Origin: Gammaproteobacteria bacterium
Lineage (GTDB): Bacteria > Pseudomonadota > Gammaproteobacteria > HK1
Assembly (NCBI GenBank): GCA_012103455.1
Contig: WLWT01000001.1
Span: forward strand, 3,913,288 to 3,977,287
Reading direction: 5' to 3'
DNA: 64,000 nucleotides
Shown here: positions 43,709-51,717 of the stretch, in pieces
How positions within the stretch are numbered: the stretch's first letter is position 1
Layout: every line of letters begins with the position of its first letter
Program-made: the position numbers and the translations under genes
Notes under the pieces: model-generated
Told to the model about the DNA's origin: nothing
The model's input: only the letters and a program-made list of their open reading frames with translations
Databases searched by the model: none

Positions 43709-44881
43709 ATGCTCCCCAATCGACTACCGGCGATGAATTTCGGCCTAGGCGACACCGCCGATATGTTGCGCGACACGGTCATGCGCTTCGCCGTCGACGA
43801 AGTGGCCCCGCGCGCGCCAGACATTGACCGCAGCAACGCGTTCCCCCTCGATCTGTGGCCGAAGATGGGCGCACTCGGGCTGCTGGGCATCACCGTGGAA
43901 GAAGAGTACGGCGGCACCGGACTCGGCTATCTGGAGCACGTGGTGGCGATGGAGGAAATCAGCCGCGCCTCGGCCTCGGTAGGCTTGAGTTACGGCGCGC
44001 ACTCCAACCTCTGCGTCAATCAACTGCGCCGCAACGGCAGCGCTGCGCAACGCGCACGCTATCTGCCCAAGCTGATGAGCGGCGAGCAGGTAGGCGCCCT
44101 CGCCATGAGCGAAGCGGGCGCCGGCTCCGATGTGGTGAGCATGCGCACCCGGGCGTACAAGCGCGGCGATCGCTACCTCCTGAACGGCTCCAAGATGTGG
44201 ATCACCAACGGCCCCGACGCCGACGTCCTCATCATTTACGCCAAAACCAAACCAGACGCCGGCCCGCGCGGCATCAGCGCGTTCTTAGTGGAGAAAAGCT
44301 TCGAGGGTTTCTACACCTCGCCGAAGCTGGACAAGCTGGGCATGCGCGGCTCCAACACCTGCGAACTGGTATTCGACAACACGGAAGTGCCCGAAGAGAA
44401 CCTGCTCGGCGTTGAACACGAAGGCGTGCGGATCCTGATGAGCGGCCTCGACTTCGAGCGCGCCGTGCTCGCCGCCGGTCCGCTGGGCATCATGCAAGCG
44501 TGCATGGACGTGGTGCTGCCGTACGTGCATCAGCGCACCCAATTCGGCCAAGCCATCGGCGCATTCCAGCTCATGCAGGGCAAGCTCGCCGATATGTACA
44601 CCACCATGAATGCTTGCCGTGCTTATGTATACGCGGTGGCACAGGCCTGCGATCGGGGCGAGACCACCCGCCAGGACGCCGCTGGCGCCATTCTCTACGC
44701 CGCCGAGAAAGCCACCTGGATGGCCTTGGAAGCGATTCAGGCGCTGGGCGGCAACGGCTATATCAACGACTTCCCCACGGGCCGCTTGCTGCGCGACGCC
44801 AAGCTCTACGAAATCGGCGCGGGCACCTCGGAGATCCGGCGCCTGCTCATCGGCCGGGAACTGTTCGCGCAAACCACTTAA
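43709..44881 (+). CDS. ivd: Isovaleryl-CoA dehydrogenase, copy 1
   Basis: 390 aa FAD enzyme that oxidises isovaleryl-CoA to 3-methylcrotonyl-CoA in leucine breakdown, passing electrons to ETF. The catalytic base is Glu250 in SGLDFERAVLAAG, the isovaleryl-CoA dehydrogenase position, while the usual C-terminal base site reads LYEIGAGTSEIRR with Gly, as in that subfamily. Other motifs: AMSEAGAGSDVVSMRT and WITNGPDADVLIIYAKT. The stop TAA overlaps the TTAA target site of MITE copy 4. Identical in protein to copy 2. The gene is also known as liuA. Confidence 0.93.
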   Translation: MLPNRLPAMNFGLGDTADMLRDTVMRFAVDEVAPRAPDIDRSNAFPLDLWPKMGALGLLGITVEEEYGGTGLGYLEHVVAMEEISRASASVGLSYGAHSNLCVNQLRRNGSAAQRARYLPKLMSGEQVGALAMSEAGAGSDVVSMRTRAYKRGDRYLLNGSKMWITNGPDADVLIIYAKTKPDAGPRGISAFLVEKSFEGFYTSPKLDKLGMRGSNTCELVFDNTEVPEENLLGVEHEGVRILMSGLDFERAVLAAGPLGIMQACMDVVLPYVHQRTQFGQAIGAFQLMQGKLADMYTTMNACRAYVYAVAQACDRGETTRQDAAGAILYAAEKATWMALEAIQALGGNGYINDFPTGRLLRDAKLYEIGAGTSEIRRLLIGRELFAQTT

Positions 44882-45021
44882 GGGCATCTCTAACAATGCA
44901 CTGTTTCCGCGCTTGCGGCGTCAGCGCCGTGCTCCAATCCTCAGGCATCACCTATACACTGCGGTGGTGCGCGCGGTGCTTCCTGGCACTCACGAAACAA
45001 TGACTATTGTTAGAGGCGCCC
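44882..45021 (+). mobile_element. MITE family 1, copy 4 (140 bp)
   Basis: Ends GGGCATCTCTAACAAT and ATTGTTAGAGGCGCCC with a perfect TTAA duplication (44878-44881 and 45022-45025). It separates ivd from the thiolase gene and is repeated exactly in the duplicated block, so it inserted before the duplication. Confidence 0.93.
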
Positions 45022-45067
45022 TTAAGCGCGCCACATTTAGCAACTCAGTAGTTCGGGAACTGTAATC

Positions 45068-46213
45068 ATGTCGGATGCGATCGTAATCACCGGTGCCGCC
45101 CGCACTCCCATGGGTGGATTCCAAGGCGCTTTAAGCCCCCTCAGCGCCTCCCAACTGGGCGCCGCCGCCATCAAAGCGGCCCTGGAGCGCTCATCCATGG
45201 AGGCCGGCCAAATAGATGCCAGCCCAATAGATGAAGTCATCATGGGCAACGTATTATCCGCCGGCCAAGGCCAGGCGCCGGCGCGCCAGGCCGCCATCGG
45301 TGCCGGTATTGGGCTAGCCACCGGCTGCACCACCATCAACAAGATGTGCGGCTCGGGCATGAAAGCGGTCATGCTGGCCCATGATCTGCTCAAAGCCGGC
45401 AGCAATCAGGTGATGGTGGCAGGCGGCATGGAAAGCATGACCAACGCGCCCTATCTGCTGGATAGCGCGCGAGGCGGTATGCGCATGGGCCATGGCAAAG
45501 TCATCGATCATCTGTTCCTGGACGGGCTGGAAGACGCTTATGACAAAGGCCGGTTGATGGGCTCGTTCGCCGAAGACACGGCGCAGGCGTATCAGTTCAC
45601 CCGCGAAGCCCAGGACGAATTCGCCATCCGCTCCTTGAGCCGGGCCAACGCCGCCATAGACGACGGCACCTTCGCCGCCGAGGTGGTGCCGGTCAGCGTT
45701 AAATCCCGCAAAGGTGAAACCACCATCGAGCACGACGAGCAGCCGGGCCAGGCCCGCATCGACAAGATCCCGGGCTTGAAGGCGGCTTTCCGCGCCGCGG
45801 GAACCGTCACGGCGGCCAACCCCAGCTCCATCTCCGACGGCGCCGCCGCCCTTGTGATGATGAGCGAGCGCGAAGCCGGACGCCGGGGTATGGCGCCACG
45901 GGCGCGCATCGTCGCGCACGCCTCCCATGCCCACGAACCGGCCTGGTTTACCACCGCGCCGGTGGGCGCTATCCGCAAGCTGCTGGACCAAACCGGCTGG
46001 CGCGCGGGCGAGGTGGATCTGTTCGAAATCAACGAAGCGTTCGCCTGCGTCACCATGGCCGCCATGCGCGATCTCGACCTGCCAGCGGACAAAGTCAACG
46101 TGCACGGCGGTGCTTGCGCGCTCGGCCATCCCATCGGCGCTTCCGGCACGCGCATTATCGTCACCTTGATGAACGCGCTGGATAAATCGGAAACCGTCAC
46201 CACCGGTGTGTAG
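45068..46213 (+). pseudogene. Acetyl-CoA acetyltransferase (thiolase), copy 1, C-terminally truncated
   Basis: 381 aa are readable. Acylation cysteine Cys94 (TTINKMCGSGMKAV) and the GGACALGHPIGASGTR histidine region are present, but after NALDK the frame runs into foreign DNA (SETVTTGV, stop). The missing end contains the CIGGGEA motif with the second catalytic cysteine (Cys384 in copy 2), so the protein should be inactive. Differences from copy 2 rise toward the break (S/N at SLxRANAA, SEREAGR/TEGEAKR, RKLLD/RTLLD). Confidence 0.9.
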
Positions 46214-47760
46214 GAGCCCGCACTGGCCGCCGCAATCACCCCGGACATGACACCTTGTGACCGGATCGATGTTCACGCCTTGTGGCAGCGGGTGACCGCT
46301 CCCCACACCATCGGTCAAAACACTGCCCGGGTCGGCATCCGTCGCCAGCACCGGCATCGAGACCGATTCCCCCTCCTCGTTGCTCTGATCAGCAATCATC
46401 TGCACAACAGGGGGTGAGTTCACGATAAACGCACAATTAGCGTTCGCCTGAGCCGACAGCGCATCCGTCATCGTGTAACTAAAGGGATAACTCCCACCAG
46501 CGCTGGCCACGCCCGAAATAATTCCAGTGGCCGGATCAAGCGTCACACCCGATGGCAAGGCACCCGAGTTGATCGCGTAGGTATAGGGCGCCGTCAAACC
46601 CACCGGTAGCGGGAACTCCGATTGGAACGGCTCGCCCGCGATCCCGATTAACGTACAGGGTCTAGCGTAAGCCGATAGTTCAACAACACCGTTCAGTAAT
46701 ATCGGGATCGAAGCGTTCATCAAGGGCAGTTGCGTTAGAGTCGATTCCTCGGCCCGGCCAATCCCAGCGAAGTCGCTAGCGCTCGCGTTGTATATAGGCG
46801 TATTGGCGATGGCTGATATGACAGGGAAGCCGTCCACCACTCGCCCGAATACCGTCTGCGTAGCTGAACTCAGCGCCGAAGAATTATCCGCCGGATTGAT
46901 AAACCATTGGCTCCGCGAGAAATTCGGCCAAAGCCCTGGCGCCGACGTAAGTGCAACCGTTCCATACTCATGCGCGATACCCGGCTCGCTCGCAAGCACC
47001 CCACCCTCGTTGACCCGATCCCATTGGCTCCCTTCTAAACGCAAGCCGCCGCCCTGCAAAATCGGCCGCTGGGTTGGAAATCCAATGTGATCAGCGAGTG
47101 ACCCCTCCAGATCACCTGTGGACACCAAAGTAAGAAACGCACTGACCGCTTGTGGCGCAACCGCTCCGTACAACTCAAGCTTGAAATCGCCGTAGCCGGA
47201 GGACAATTGCACGACATGAGTCGCCCCTGAATCCTCGATAACACCGATCTGCAGCGTCTTGCTGGTCGTCAATGGCGCCGCCTGCGTGTCGGCGACGTTG
47301 ACGATAACAGGATAACTAGCGCTCCGAGCGTCATCGGTCCCTGGAGCAATCGTCAGCGTGATCGTGCCGTCGGGGTTGGGCGTCGCCGTCACGAACGTGG
47401 CCACCGAGTTCACCGTCACGCTCAAGTTATGATTGTCGGGATCGCTGAAAGCGAGGGTGAGATCCGTCTGGCTGCCTTCGTTCACGAAGATCACGCCAAG
47501 GTCATCGAGCAGCGGCGCGCGGTTTATGTCGTTCACCGTCCATACAAAGCCGTGGGTGGCCTGCAAACGGCCGTCGCTTACGGTCAACGTAATCGAATAA
47601 GTACCCGCGGCCTCATAGGTAGGCGTACCAGTGATGTCGCCGGTTGCACTGGAGTAGGTAACACCTGGGGGCAGGTTGGTGTAGCTGAAGCCGACCGCCA
47701 AACCATCCGGGGCGCTGGCTGTGGAGACAGGCAGCGTACTGAGGTGTTCGCAGAAAGGCT
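46188..47760 (-). pseudogene. Fragment of a large surface protein with Ig-like repeats and a cyclophilin domain
   Basis: On the minus strand: a putative Ig domain (VGFSYTNLPPGVTYSSATGD, ITGTPTYEAAGTYSITLTVS), a cadherin-like stretch (LAFSDPDNHNLSVTVNSVAT), then a cyclophilin-type peptidyl-prolyl isomerase domain (GDFKLELYGAVAPQAVSAFL, RSQWFINPADNSSAL, TVFGRVVDGFPVISAI), then another Ig-like domain (GLTAPYTYAINSGALPSGVT-LDPATGIISG). Near 46250 a one-base change shifts frame (PVT then GVMSGVIAAASAGSYTPVVT) and the sequence ends at the duplication border at 46187. Upstream it has no start codon or signal peptide. Intact relatives would be large secreted or adhesion proteins. It is a two-ended fragment. 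Confidence 0.72.
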
Positions 47761-48382
47761 GCTGAATTTGGTCTGGTTGCCCGCGGAGTCGAACCGTAAG
47801 CGTTCGATAGACCCTTCTAAGAATTGATCCGTTGATGGCTTACGGGACCGGACTAGCGTAACCCATTGATATTGCTTTGATTGATATCTGACTTTGTATC
47901 CAGAAGCCTCCTTATGTTCTATTTTTGGAGGCGAAATTGACCTGGCAGTTTTGTGAGCGAATACGGCAATTTTTTTCTACTACGAAGCGCTTGATGGTCA
48001 TGAGGCCGATGAACCACGGAAGTTGCTGCTGGGTGAGTTTGCTGAATTGATTTCGTTACACCAGAAGATCCAAATGAGTGTTAGGCGCCTCTAACAATAG
48101 TCATTGTTTCGTGAGTGCAAGGAAGCACCGCGCGCAGGACCGCAGTGTATAGGTCATACATGAGGATTCGAGCACGGCGCTGACGCCGCAATCGCGGAAA
48201 AAGTGCATTTTTAGAGTTGCCCTGTTGTTGATTTGGTTTTTCTCGGAAGTGAAGGAGCAGAAACAGCAGTATTTGGATGCAGGACGAATAGCCCCGGAGA
48301 CAGCTGAACAGGAGGTCCGATCTCTAGCGAATGAATACGATATCCCAGGGTTGTTAAAGTGCTTAAACCAGATGAAAGAAAA
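47761..48382. other. Region with unrecognised gene remnants split by MITE copy 5
   Basis: No intact gene. On the plus strand the piece before the MITE reads FFYYEALDGHEADEPRKLLL and the piece after it reads WFFSEVKEQKQQYLDAGRIA, then ANEYDIPGLLKCLNQMKENA and a stop at 48382. They look like parts of one helical protein interrupted by the element and a frame change. On the minus strand at ~47770-47850 there is a fragment with ERLRFDSAGNQTKFSSLS. I do not recognise either family. Confidence 0.4.
48083..48222 (-). mobile_element. MITE family 1, copy 5 (140 bp)
   Basis: Ends AGGCGCCTCTAACAATAG and TTTTTAGAGTTGCCC with a perfect TGTT duplication (48079-48082 and 48223-48226). It interrupts an unrecognised reading frame. 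Confidence 0.92.
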
Positions 48383-48396
48383 TGCAGGGTAAAAGG

Positions 48397-48882
48397 TTAC
48401 TCCCCGACTCTCTGCAACGCCTCATCCACGACCTTCCTTGAAAGATAAAGCCCGGCGGTCATCATATCTTCAATGACGGGCCGGGCTTGCGGTATCAGAC
48501 CGCGTTTCTTGGCGACCAGCACGATGCCCAAGGTTCCCCGAACGGGAATGTTCAAACTGGCAGCGCATTTTCTACCGGCCAGGTCATCGATGATGGCCTC
48601 AGTGCCTGGATGCTCGGAAGCCAGTGCCAATACGCTCGATTCCCCAGCACCCAAGCGCCATTCGGTAACGGTGGTTGGAATATGGGACACGGGCGTGGTG
48701 ATCAGCCACTCGGTTTGCTCAATCGCTCTGGCCGTGATGTCCTGCCCACCCCGCTGCAAAATCTCTGTCGCTACCGGCTCCGGCACCCAGACTTCATCGG
48801 CAAAAGCTTGCAGCAAATCCAGATGCTGACTAAGAGAAAGAAAGATCAGCGGGGAGGCGTTGATAATCGCCTTGTCAGCCAC
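48397..48882 (-). CDS. DUF3368 PIN-like protein, probable toxin
   Basis: 161 aa. N-terminal KAIINASPLIFLSLSQHLDL, a middle GAGESSVLALASEHPGTEAI with IDDLAGRKCAASL, and a C-terminal RPVIEDMMTAGLYLSRKVVD follow the DUF3368 family, which has a PIN-domain-like fold. Acidic residues of a PIN active site (IDD) are present. PIN toxins cut RNA. The gene overlaps by 8 bp the upstream UPF0175 gene, the usual pairing, so it is probably the toxin of a type II module. Confidence 0.82.
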   Translation of the reverse strand: MADKAIINASPLIFLSLSQHLDLLQAFADEVWVPEPVATEILQRGGQDITARAIEQTEWLITTPVSHIPTTVTEWRLGAGESSVLALASEHPGTEAIIDDLAGRKCAASLNIPVRGTLGIVLVAKKRGLIPQARPVIEDMMTAGLYLSRKVVDEALQRVGE

Positions 48883-49126
48883 GAGCTAACTCTTCATCCA
48901 GATCGTCGAAATCCACCACGAACGAATCTTTGCCCATGCGGGCCAGCGCCAGCAGGAAATCGGTGCGATCCATACCCGCTATCTTGGCGGCCCACTCCTG
49001 CGAGATACGGCCTTGCTGATACCAATGAGCGGAGGCGGCCAAACGCAGTTCTTTATCCAGTTCTCCGGGACTGCAATGCAGCACGGAATAGACCGTTTCC
49101 GGCAGTTCAACACTTACTTGGGTCAT
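48875..49126 (-). CDS. UPF0175-family protein, probable antitoxin of the DUF3368 module
   Basis: 83 aa, start ATG at 49126 with GAGGA 8 bases upstream. It starts VSVELPETVYSVLHCSPGEL and continues with HWYQQGRISQEWAAKIAG, MDRTDFLLALARMG, the UPF0175 pattern of a short DNA-binding-like helix set. A longer extension upstream has no similarity. It should neutralise the downstream DUF3368 protein and perhaps regulate the pair. Confidence 0.82.
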   Translation of the reverse strand: MTQVSVELPETVYSVLHCSPGELDKELRLAASAHWYQQGRISQEWAAKIAGMDRTDFLLALARMGKDSFVVDFDDLDEELARG

Positions 49127-49265
49127 TGTCTTTTTCCTCTTTAGCTGCACTCGGTTCAACTTCTCAGACCACCGACCATTTGCTTGGTCTGATGCTTGAC
49201 GATCATGCCTTCGAGCTGAGTGATATGATGAAGTTTTTAGCTCCGAAGTGGATTCAAGCCTTCGA

Positions 49266-49403
49266 ATGCTCGGGAAGATGATTGGGTCATTAAATAGGGA
49301 ATGTCCTACTGAGGAAATAATAGAAACTGAAAGCTGGACTCGTGTGAGGGAGCTTGCAGAACAGATATACAGAGCTATCAAACATTCAAAAACTGCTCTG
49401 TAG
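49266..49403 (+). CDS. Small ORF of unknown function (possible remnant)
   Basis: 45 codons from ATG at 49266: MLGKMIGSLNRECPTEEIIE, then WTRVRELAEQIYRAIKHSKT and a stop at 49403. Helical and charged, with no recognised family and no clear ribosome-binding site. It is convergent with and overlaps the hicA 3' end by 26 bp. It may be the C-terminal tail of a lost gene. Confidence 0.22.
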   Translation: MLGKMIGSLNRECPTEEIIETESWTRVRELAEQIYRAIKHSKTAL

Positions 49404-49602
49404 AAACCCCAGCCTGCCGAAGAATGGCTTTCAGCGTTCCTTCCGGCATATCCCCCGGATGATTGGGAATGGTGGTGTATTTATCCGTTGCCGGGTTGAA
49501 CCAGATTTCATGCGACCCGGCGGCCTGCCGGTCAAACTCAAAGCCCAGCTTCTTCAGTTTCTTGATAATCTGCCGGTATTCGAACCCAGCCAGCCTACCC
49601 AT
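49378..49602 (-). CDS. hicA: HicA-type mRNA interferase toxin
   Basis: 74 aa with a double-stranded-RNA-binding-like fold. It starts GRLAGFEYRQIIKKLKKLGF and has the active-site region RQAAGSHEIWFNP with the catalytic histidine, followed by TIPNHPGDMPEGTLKAILRQ. HicA cleaves mRNA and is held by HicB. The start overlaps the hicB stop by one base (TGATG), so the order is antitoxin then toxin. Confidence 0.88.
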   Translation of the reverse strand: MGRLAGFEYRQIIKKLKKLGFEFDRQAAGSHEIWFNPATDKYTTIPNHPGDMPEGTLKAILRQAGVSTEQFLNV

Positions 49603-49832
49603 CAGGTGCCCAGAATCAACGGGTAATCAAACGAATCCTGCACCGATACCAGCTTCGCCTGGTGATGGCGTTCTGCCTGTGCTTCCATCAATTTTTTGGC
49701 GACATCGCGGGCAATCTCCAGCGTCTCGGTGATGGTGCGTCCCTGGGCGACCAGACCGGGAATATCCTCACTGGTGGCCAGGTAGACACCTTCTGGCAAC
49801 TTCTCGATATGTAAATTGGCAATCTGTTCCAT
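49602..49832 (-). CDS. hicB: HicB-type antitoxin
   Basis: 76 aa. A partial RNase H-like HicB fold: LHIEKLPEGVYLATSEDIPG, LVAQGRTITETLEIARDVAK. It lacks the C-terminal ribbon-helix-helix or HTH domain of longer HicB proteins, so it likely neutralises HicA by binding while regulation may rest elsewhere. MITE copy 6 lies 19 bp upstream of its start and may have separated or supplied its promoter. Confidence 0.86.
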   Translation of the reverse strand: MEQIANLHIEKLPEGVYLATSEDIPGLVAQGRTITETLEIARDVAKKLMEAQAERHHQAKLVSVQDSFDYPLILGT

Positions 49833-49851
49833 AAGTTTTCTCTCGTAATCA

Positions 49852-49991
49852 GGGCACCTCTAACAATGCACTTGTTCCGCGATTGCGGCGTCAGCGCCGT
49901 GCTCGAATCATCAGGTATCACCTATACACTGCAGTGGTGCGCGCGGTGCTTCCTTGCACTCACGAAACAATGACTATCTTTAGAGGTGCCC
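49852..49991 (+). mobile_element. MITE family 1, copy 6 (140 bp)
   Basis: Ends GGGCACCTCTAACAAT and ATCTTTAGAGGTGCCC. Flanks ATCA (49848-49851) and TTCA (49992-49995) match at three of four bases. It lies between hicB and the XRE regulator, whose stop codon abuts it. Confidence 0.9.
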
Positions 49992-49992
49992 T

Positions 49993-50364
49993 TCAGTTGG
50001 CGCTTGTTTTTTGCTTTAGCTGCTCGGCTTCCACAAACGTATCGATCAACTGCGTGATCTGTTGCCGGGGCTTTGGCCCCAGCTTTTCAATCTGTCGAAT
50101 CCGGCGCTTCAGACGGCTACTGAGCAGTACCGACTCAACAGGCTTAATCCCCAGCAAGGCATCGGCACTGACATTCAAAGCCTTTGCCAAATCCACCAAC
50201 ATATTCGCTGGCGGGTGCTGACTCTCAGACTCGTAGTAAGCAATCATCCGGCGCGTTGCGCCGATCTCATCGGCTAATTGCTGCTGGGTATAGCCAGCAG
50301 CCTTGCGCAGCTTGGCTAATCGCTTGCCGAAGCTGCTCAGTTCTTCATTGATCTTCTTGGACAT
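49993..50364 (-). CDS. XRE-family helix-turn-helix regulator
   Basis: 123 aa from the ATG at 50364, with AGAGG upstream. The HTH_3 domain is complete: SSFGKRLAKLRKAAGYTQQQ-LADEIGATRRMIAYYESESQ-HPPANMLVDLAKALNVSADA followed by LLGIKP. The C-terminal tail is basic and helical (SSRLKRRIRQIEKLGPKPRQ). It could be a repressor of a lost mobile element or of the divergent primase gene. The stop TGA sits right next to MITE copy 6. Upstream the gene diverges from the primase remnant. Confidence 0.84.
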   Translation of the reverse strand: MSKKINEELSSFGKRLAKLRKAAGYTQQQLADEIGATRRMIAYYESESQHPPANMLVDLAKALNVSADALLGIKPVESVLLSSRLKRRIRQIEKLGPKPRQQITQLIDTFVEAEQLKQKTSAN

Positions 50365-50517
50365 ACGCAAACCTCTTTGCACGGTATGCCCAACAGTGTA
50401 AGCCCGGTTTTCGTTCTCATCTTGAAATGTCCGGTAATCGTACAATTCAATGACACCAAAATCAATGTCAAAAAAATCCTGAATAGAGCTTGACACGTTT
50501 TTTGAGAGGAAGCCGAT

Positions 50518-50980
50518 ATGGCACGCATACCCAATGACGAACTCGACCGCTTGAAACGCGAAGTGGCTTTGGTACGCCTGGTGGAATCCTCCGGCATCGA
50601 GTTGAAGCAACACGGCAAGGATTATCTGGGGTTGTGTCCGTTCCACGATGACAAGGAGCCGTCCTTGGTGATCTCGCCGGATAAAAACCTGTGGCACTGT
50701 CTGGATGCCTGTAATGAAGGCGGCGATGTCATCCAGTGGGTGATGAAGCGCCAGGGCGTGAGCTTCCGCCATGCGGTGGAGTTGTTGAAGGATGGCGATG
50801 CCGCCTTGTCGGTACCGGCTACGCCGGTGAAACGCAACACCACCGCCAAGCATTCCACGTCTTTAGCCGCCAATCCCGATGACCAGAAACAGCTGACCGT
50901 GGTGATCGACTACAAGTCCCGGGGCGCTGGACTATCTCGAAAGCCGGGGTCTGGATCATCCCGAACTGATCGAACGCAGC
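50518..50980 (+). pseudogene. CHC2 zinc-finger DNA primase, N-terminal fragment
   Basis: Start ATG at 50518 with AGGAAG upstream. It reads MARIPNDELDRLKREVALVR, then GKDYLGLCPFHDDKEPSLVI, NLWHCLDACNEGGDVIQWVM, the CHC2 zinc-binding primase domain (CPFH ... HCLDAC). After IDYKSRG the family sequence continues in another frame (ALDYLESRGLDHPELIER) up to ~50980, where it joins RHS sequence. So it is frameshifted and truncated to about 150 of several hundred codons. Such primases are typical of integrative elements and plasmids, which hints at a lost mobile element. Confidence 0.72.
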
Positions 50981-50984
50981 CCCT

Positions 50985-51548
50985 CATCTTCTGGCCATCC
51001 GCCAAGTTACCACCTGCCAATACAATGCCCTCGGCAAAATGGTGCAGATAGCCGCCGGCTATACCACCGAGGCCGGCGGCACGAACGCGGGCGCCGACAT
51101 CACCACGGTTCAGCAAACCCACACCTACGATGACTTCGGCCGAACACTCACGCGCACAGACGCCAACGGCAAAACATGGACGTTCACCTACGACCTCCAT
51201 GACAACCTCACCACGATCATCGGCCCCAAAGGGCAAAGAGACGAAAGCGACTACACCTACGGCGGCTATGTGGCTGAGCGCCGGGCTTACCGCAATGCCT
51301 CTGATCCGACCCCACATACAACCCGCTACACACGCAACGCACTCGGCCAAGTCATCGAAGTCGAGGCACCGGAAGTCACCTACAGCTACCGATACGGCGC
51401 GGCTCACCGCCTGGTGCGACAGGCCGGCCGCCGCGGCGGTAAAAGCATTGAATACCGCGACAGCGCCGGCGAATTACTCAATGCCATGGGTGACGACGAA
51501 GGCCACGTCACCCACGTACCTGTATGCTCCCGTAGGCTGCCTGTCTAA
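50985..51548 (+). pseudogene. RHS/YD-repeat protein fragment
   Basis: The frame gives VTTCQYNALGKMVQIAAGYT, QTHTYDDFGRTLTRTDANGK, TWTFTYDLHDNLTTIIGPKG, THYTRNALGQ-like and VTYSYRYGAAHRLVRQAG units, the YD repeats of RHS shell proteins used in polymorphic toxins. There is no start, no core hyperconserved region and no toxin end; it is cut by the primase junction on the left and MITE copy 7 on the right. Confidence 0.78.
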
Positions 51549-51549
51549 T

Positions 51550-51691
51550 GGGCGCCTGCTAACAATAGTCATTGTTTCGTGAGTGCAAGGAAGCACCGCG
51601 CGCGCAACCGCAATGTATAGGTGATACCTGAGGATTCGAGCACGGCGCTGACGCCGCAATCGCGGAACAAGTGCATTGGTTAGAAGTGCCC
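51550..51691 (-). mobile_element. MITE family 1, copy 7 (142 bp)
   Basis: Ends GGGCGCCTGCTAACAATAG and TTGGTTAGAAGTGCCC. The flanks TAAT and TCAA do not match, unlike other copies. Since one side is RHS sequence and the other leads in 23 bp into duplication copy 2, this MITE probably sits at a recombination joint. Confidence 0.9.
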
Positions 51692-51717
51692 TCAAGACGT
51701 AGCGTTACCCGCTTCGC

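Larger units (their letters stand above)
39891..46187. repeat. 6.3-kb direct segmental duplication, copy 1
   Basis: Matches 51715-58011 with a constant offset of 11,824 bp and no length change through the block, including MITE copy 4. It carries icmF, the liuR-type gene, ivd and a 3'-truncated thiolase. Left boundary: three bases beyond the icmF stop (shared CGCTTACATA). Right boundary: inside the thiolase, after the codons for NALDK. Differences are clustered (icmF ~41700-41810; thiolase after ~45590), with long identical tracts elsewhere. Confidence 0.95.

Noticed and set aside
44500..45065. Plus-strand frames running through ivd 3' end and MITE copy 4 (and copy 8)
   Set aside because: They are out of frame with ivd and read into MITE sequence; composition is Arg/His-rich, so they are not genes.
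45314..47701. A 795-codon minus-strand frame joining Ig-like sequence and thiolase antisense
   Set aside because: Only the part above 46187 has protein-like similarity; the rest is the antisense of the thiolase. I annotated the real portion as a pseudogene fragment.
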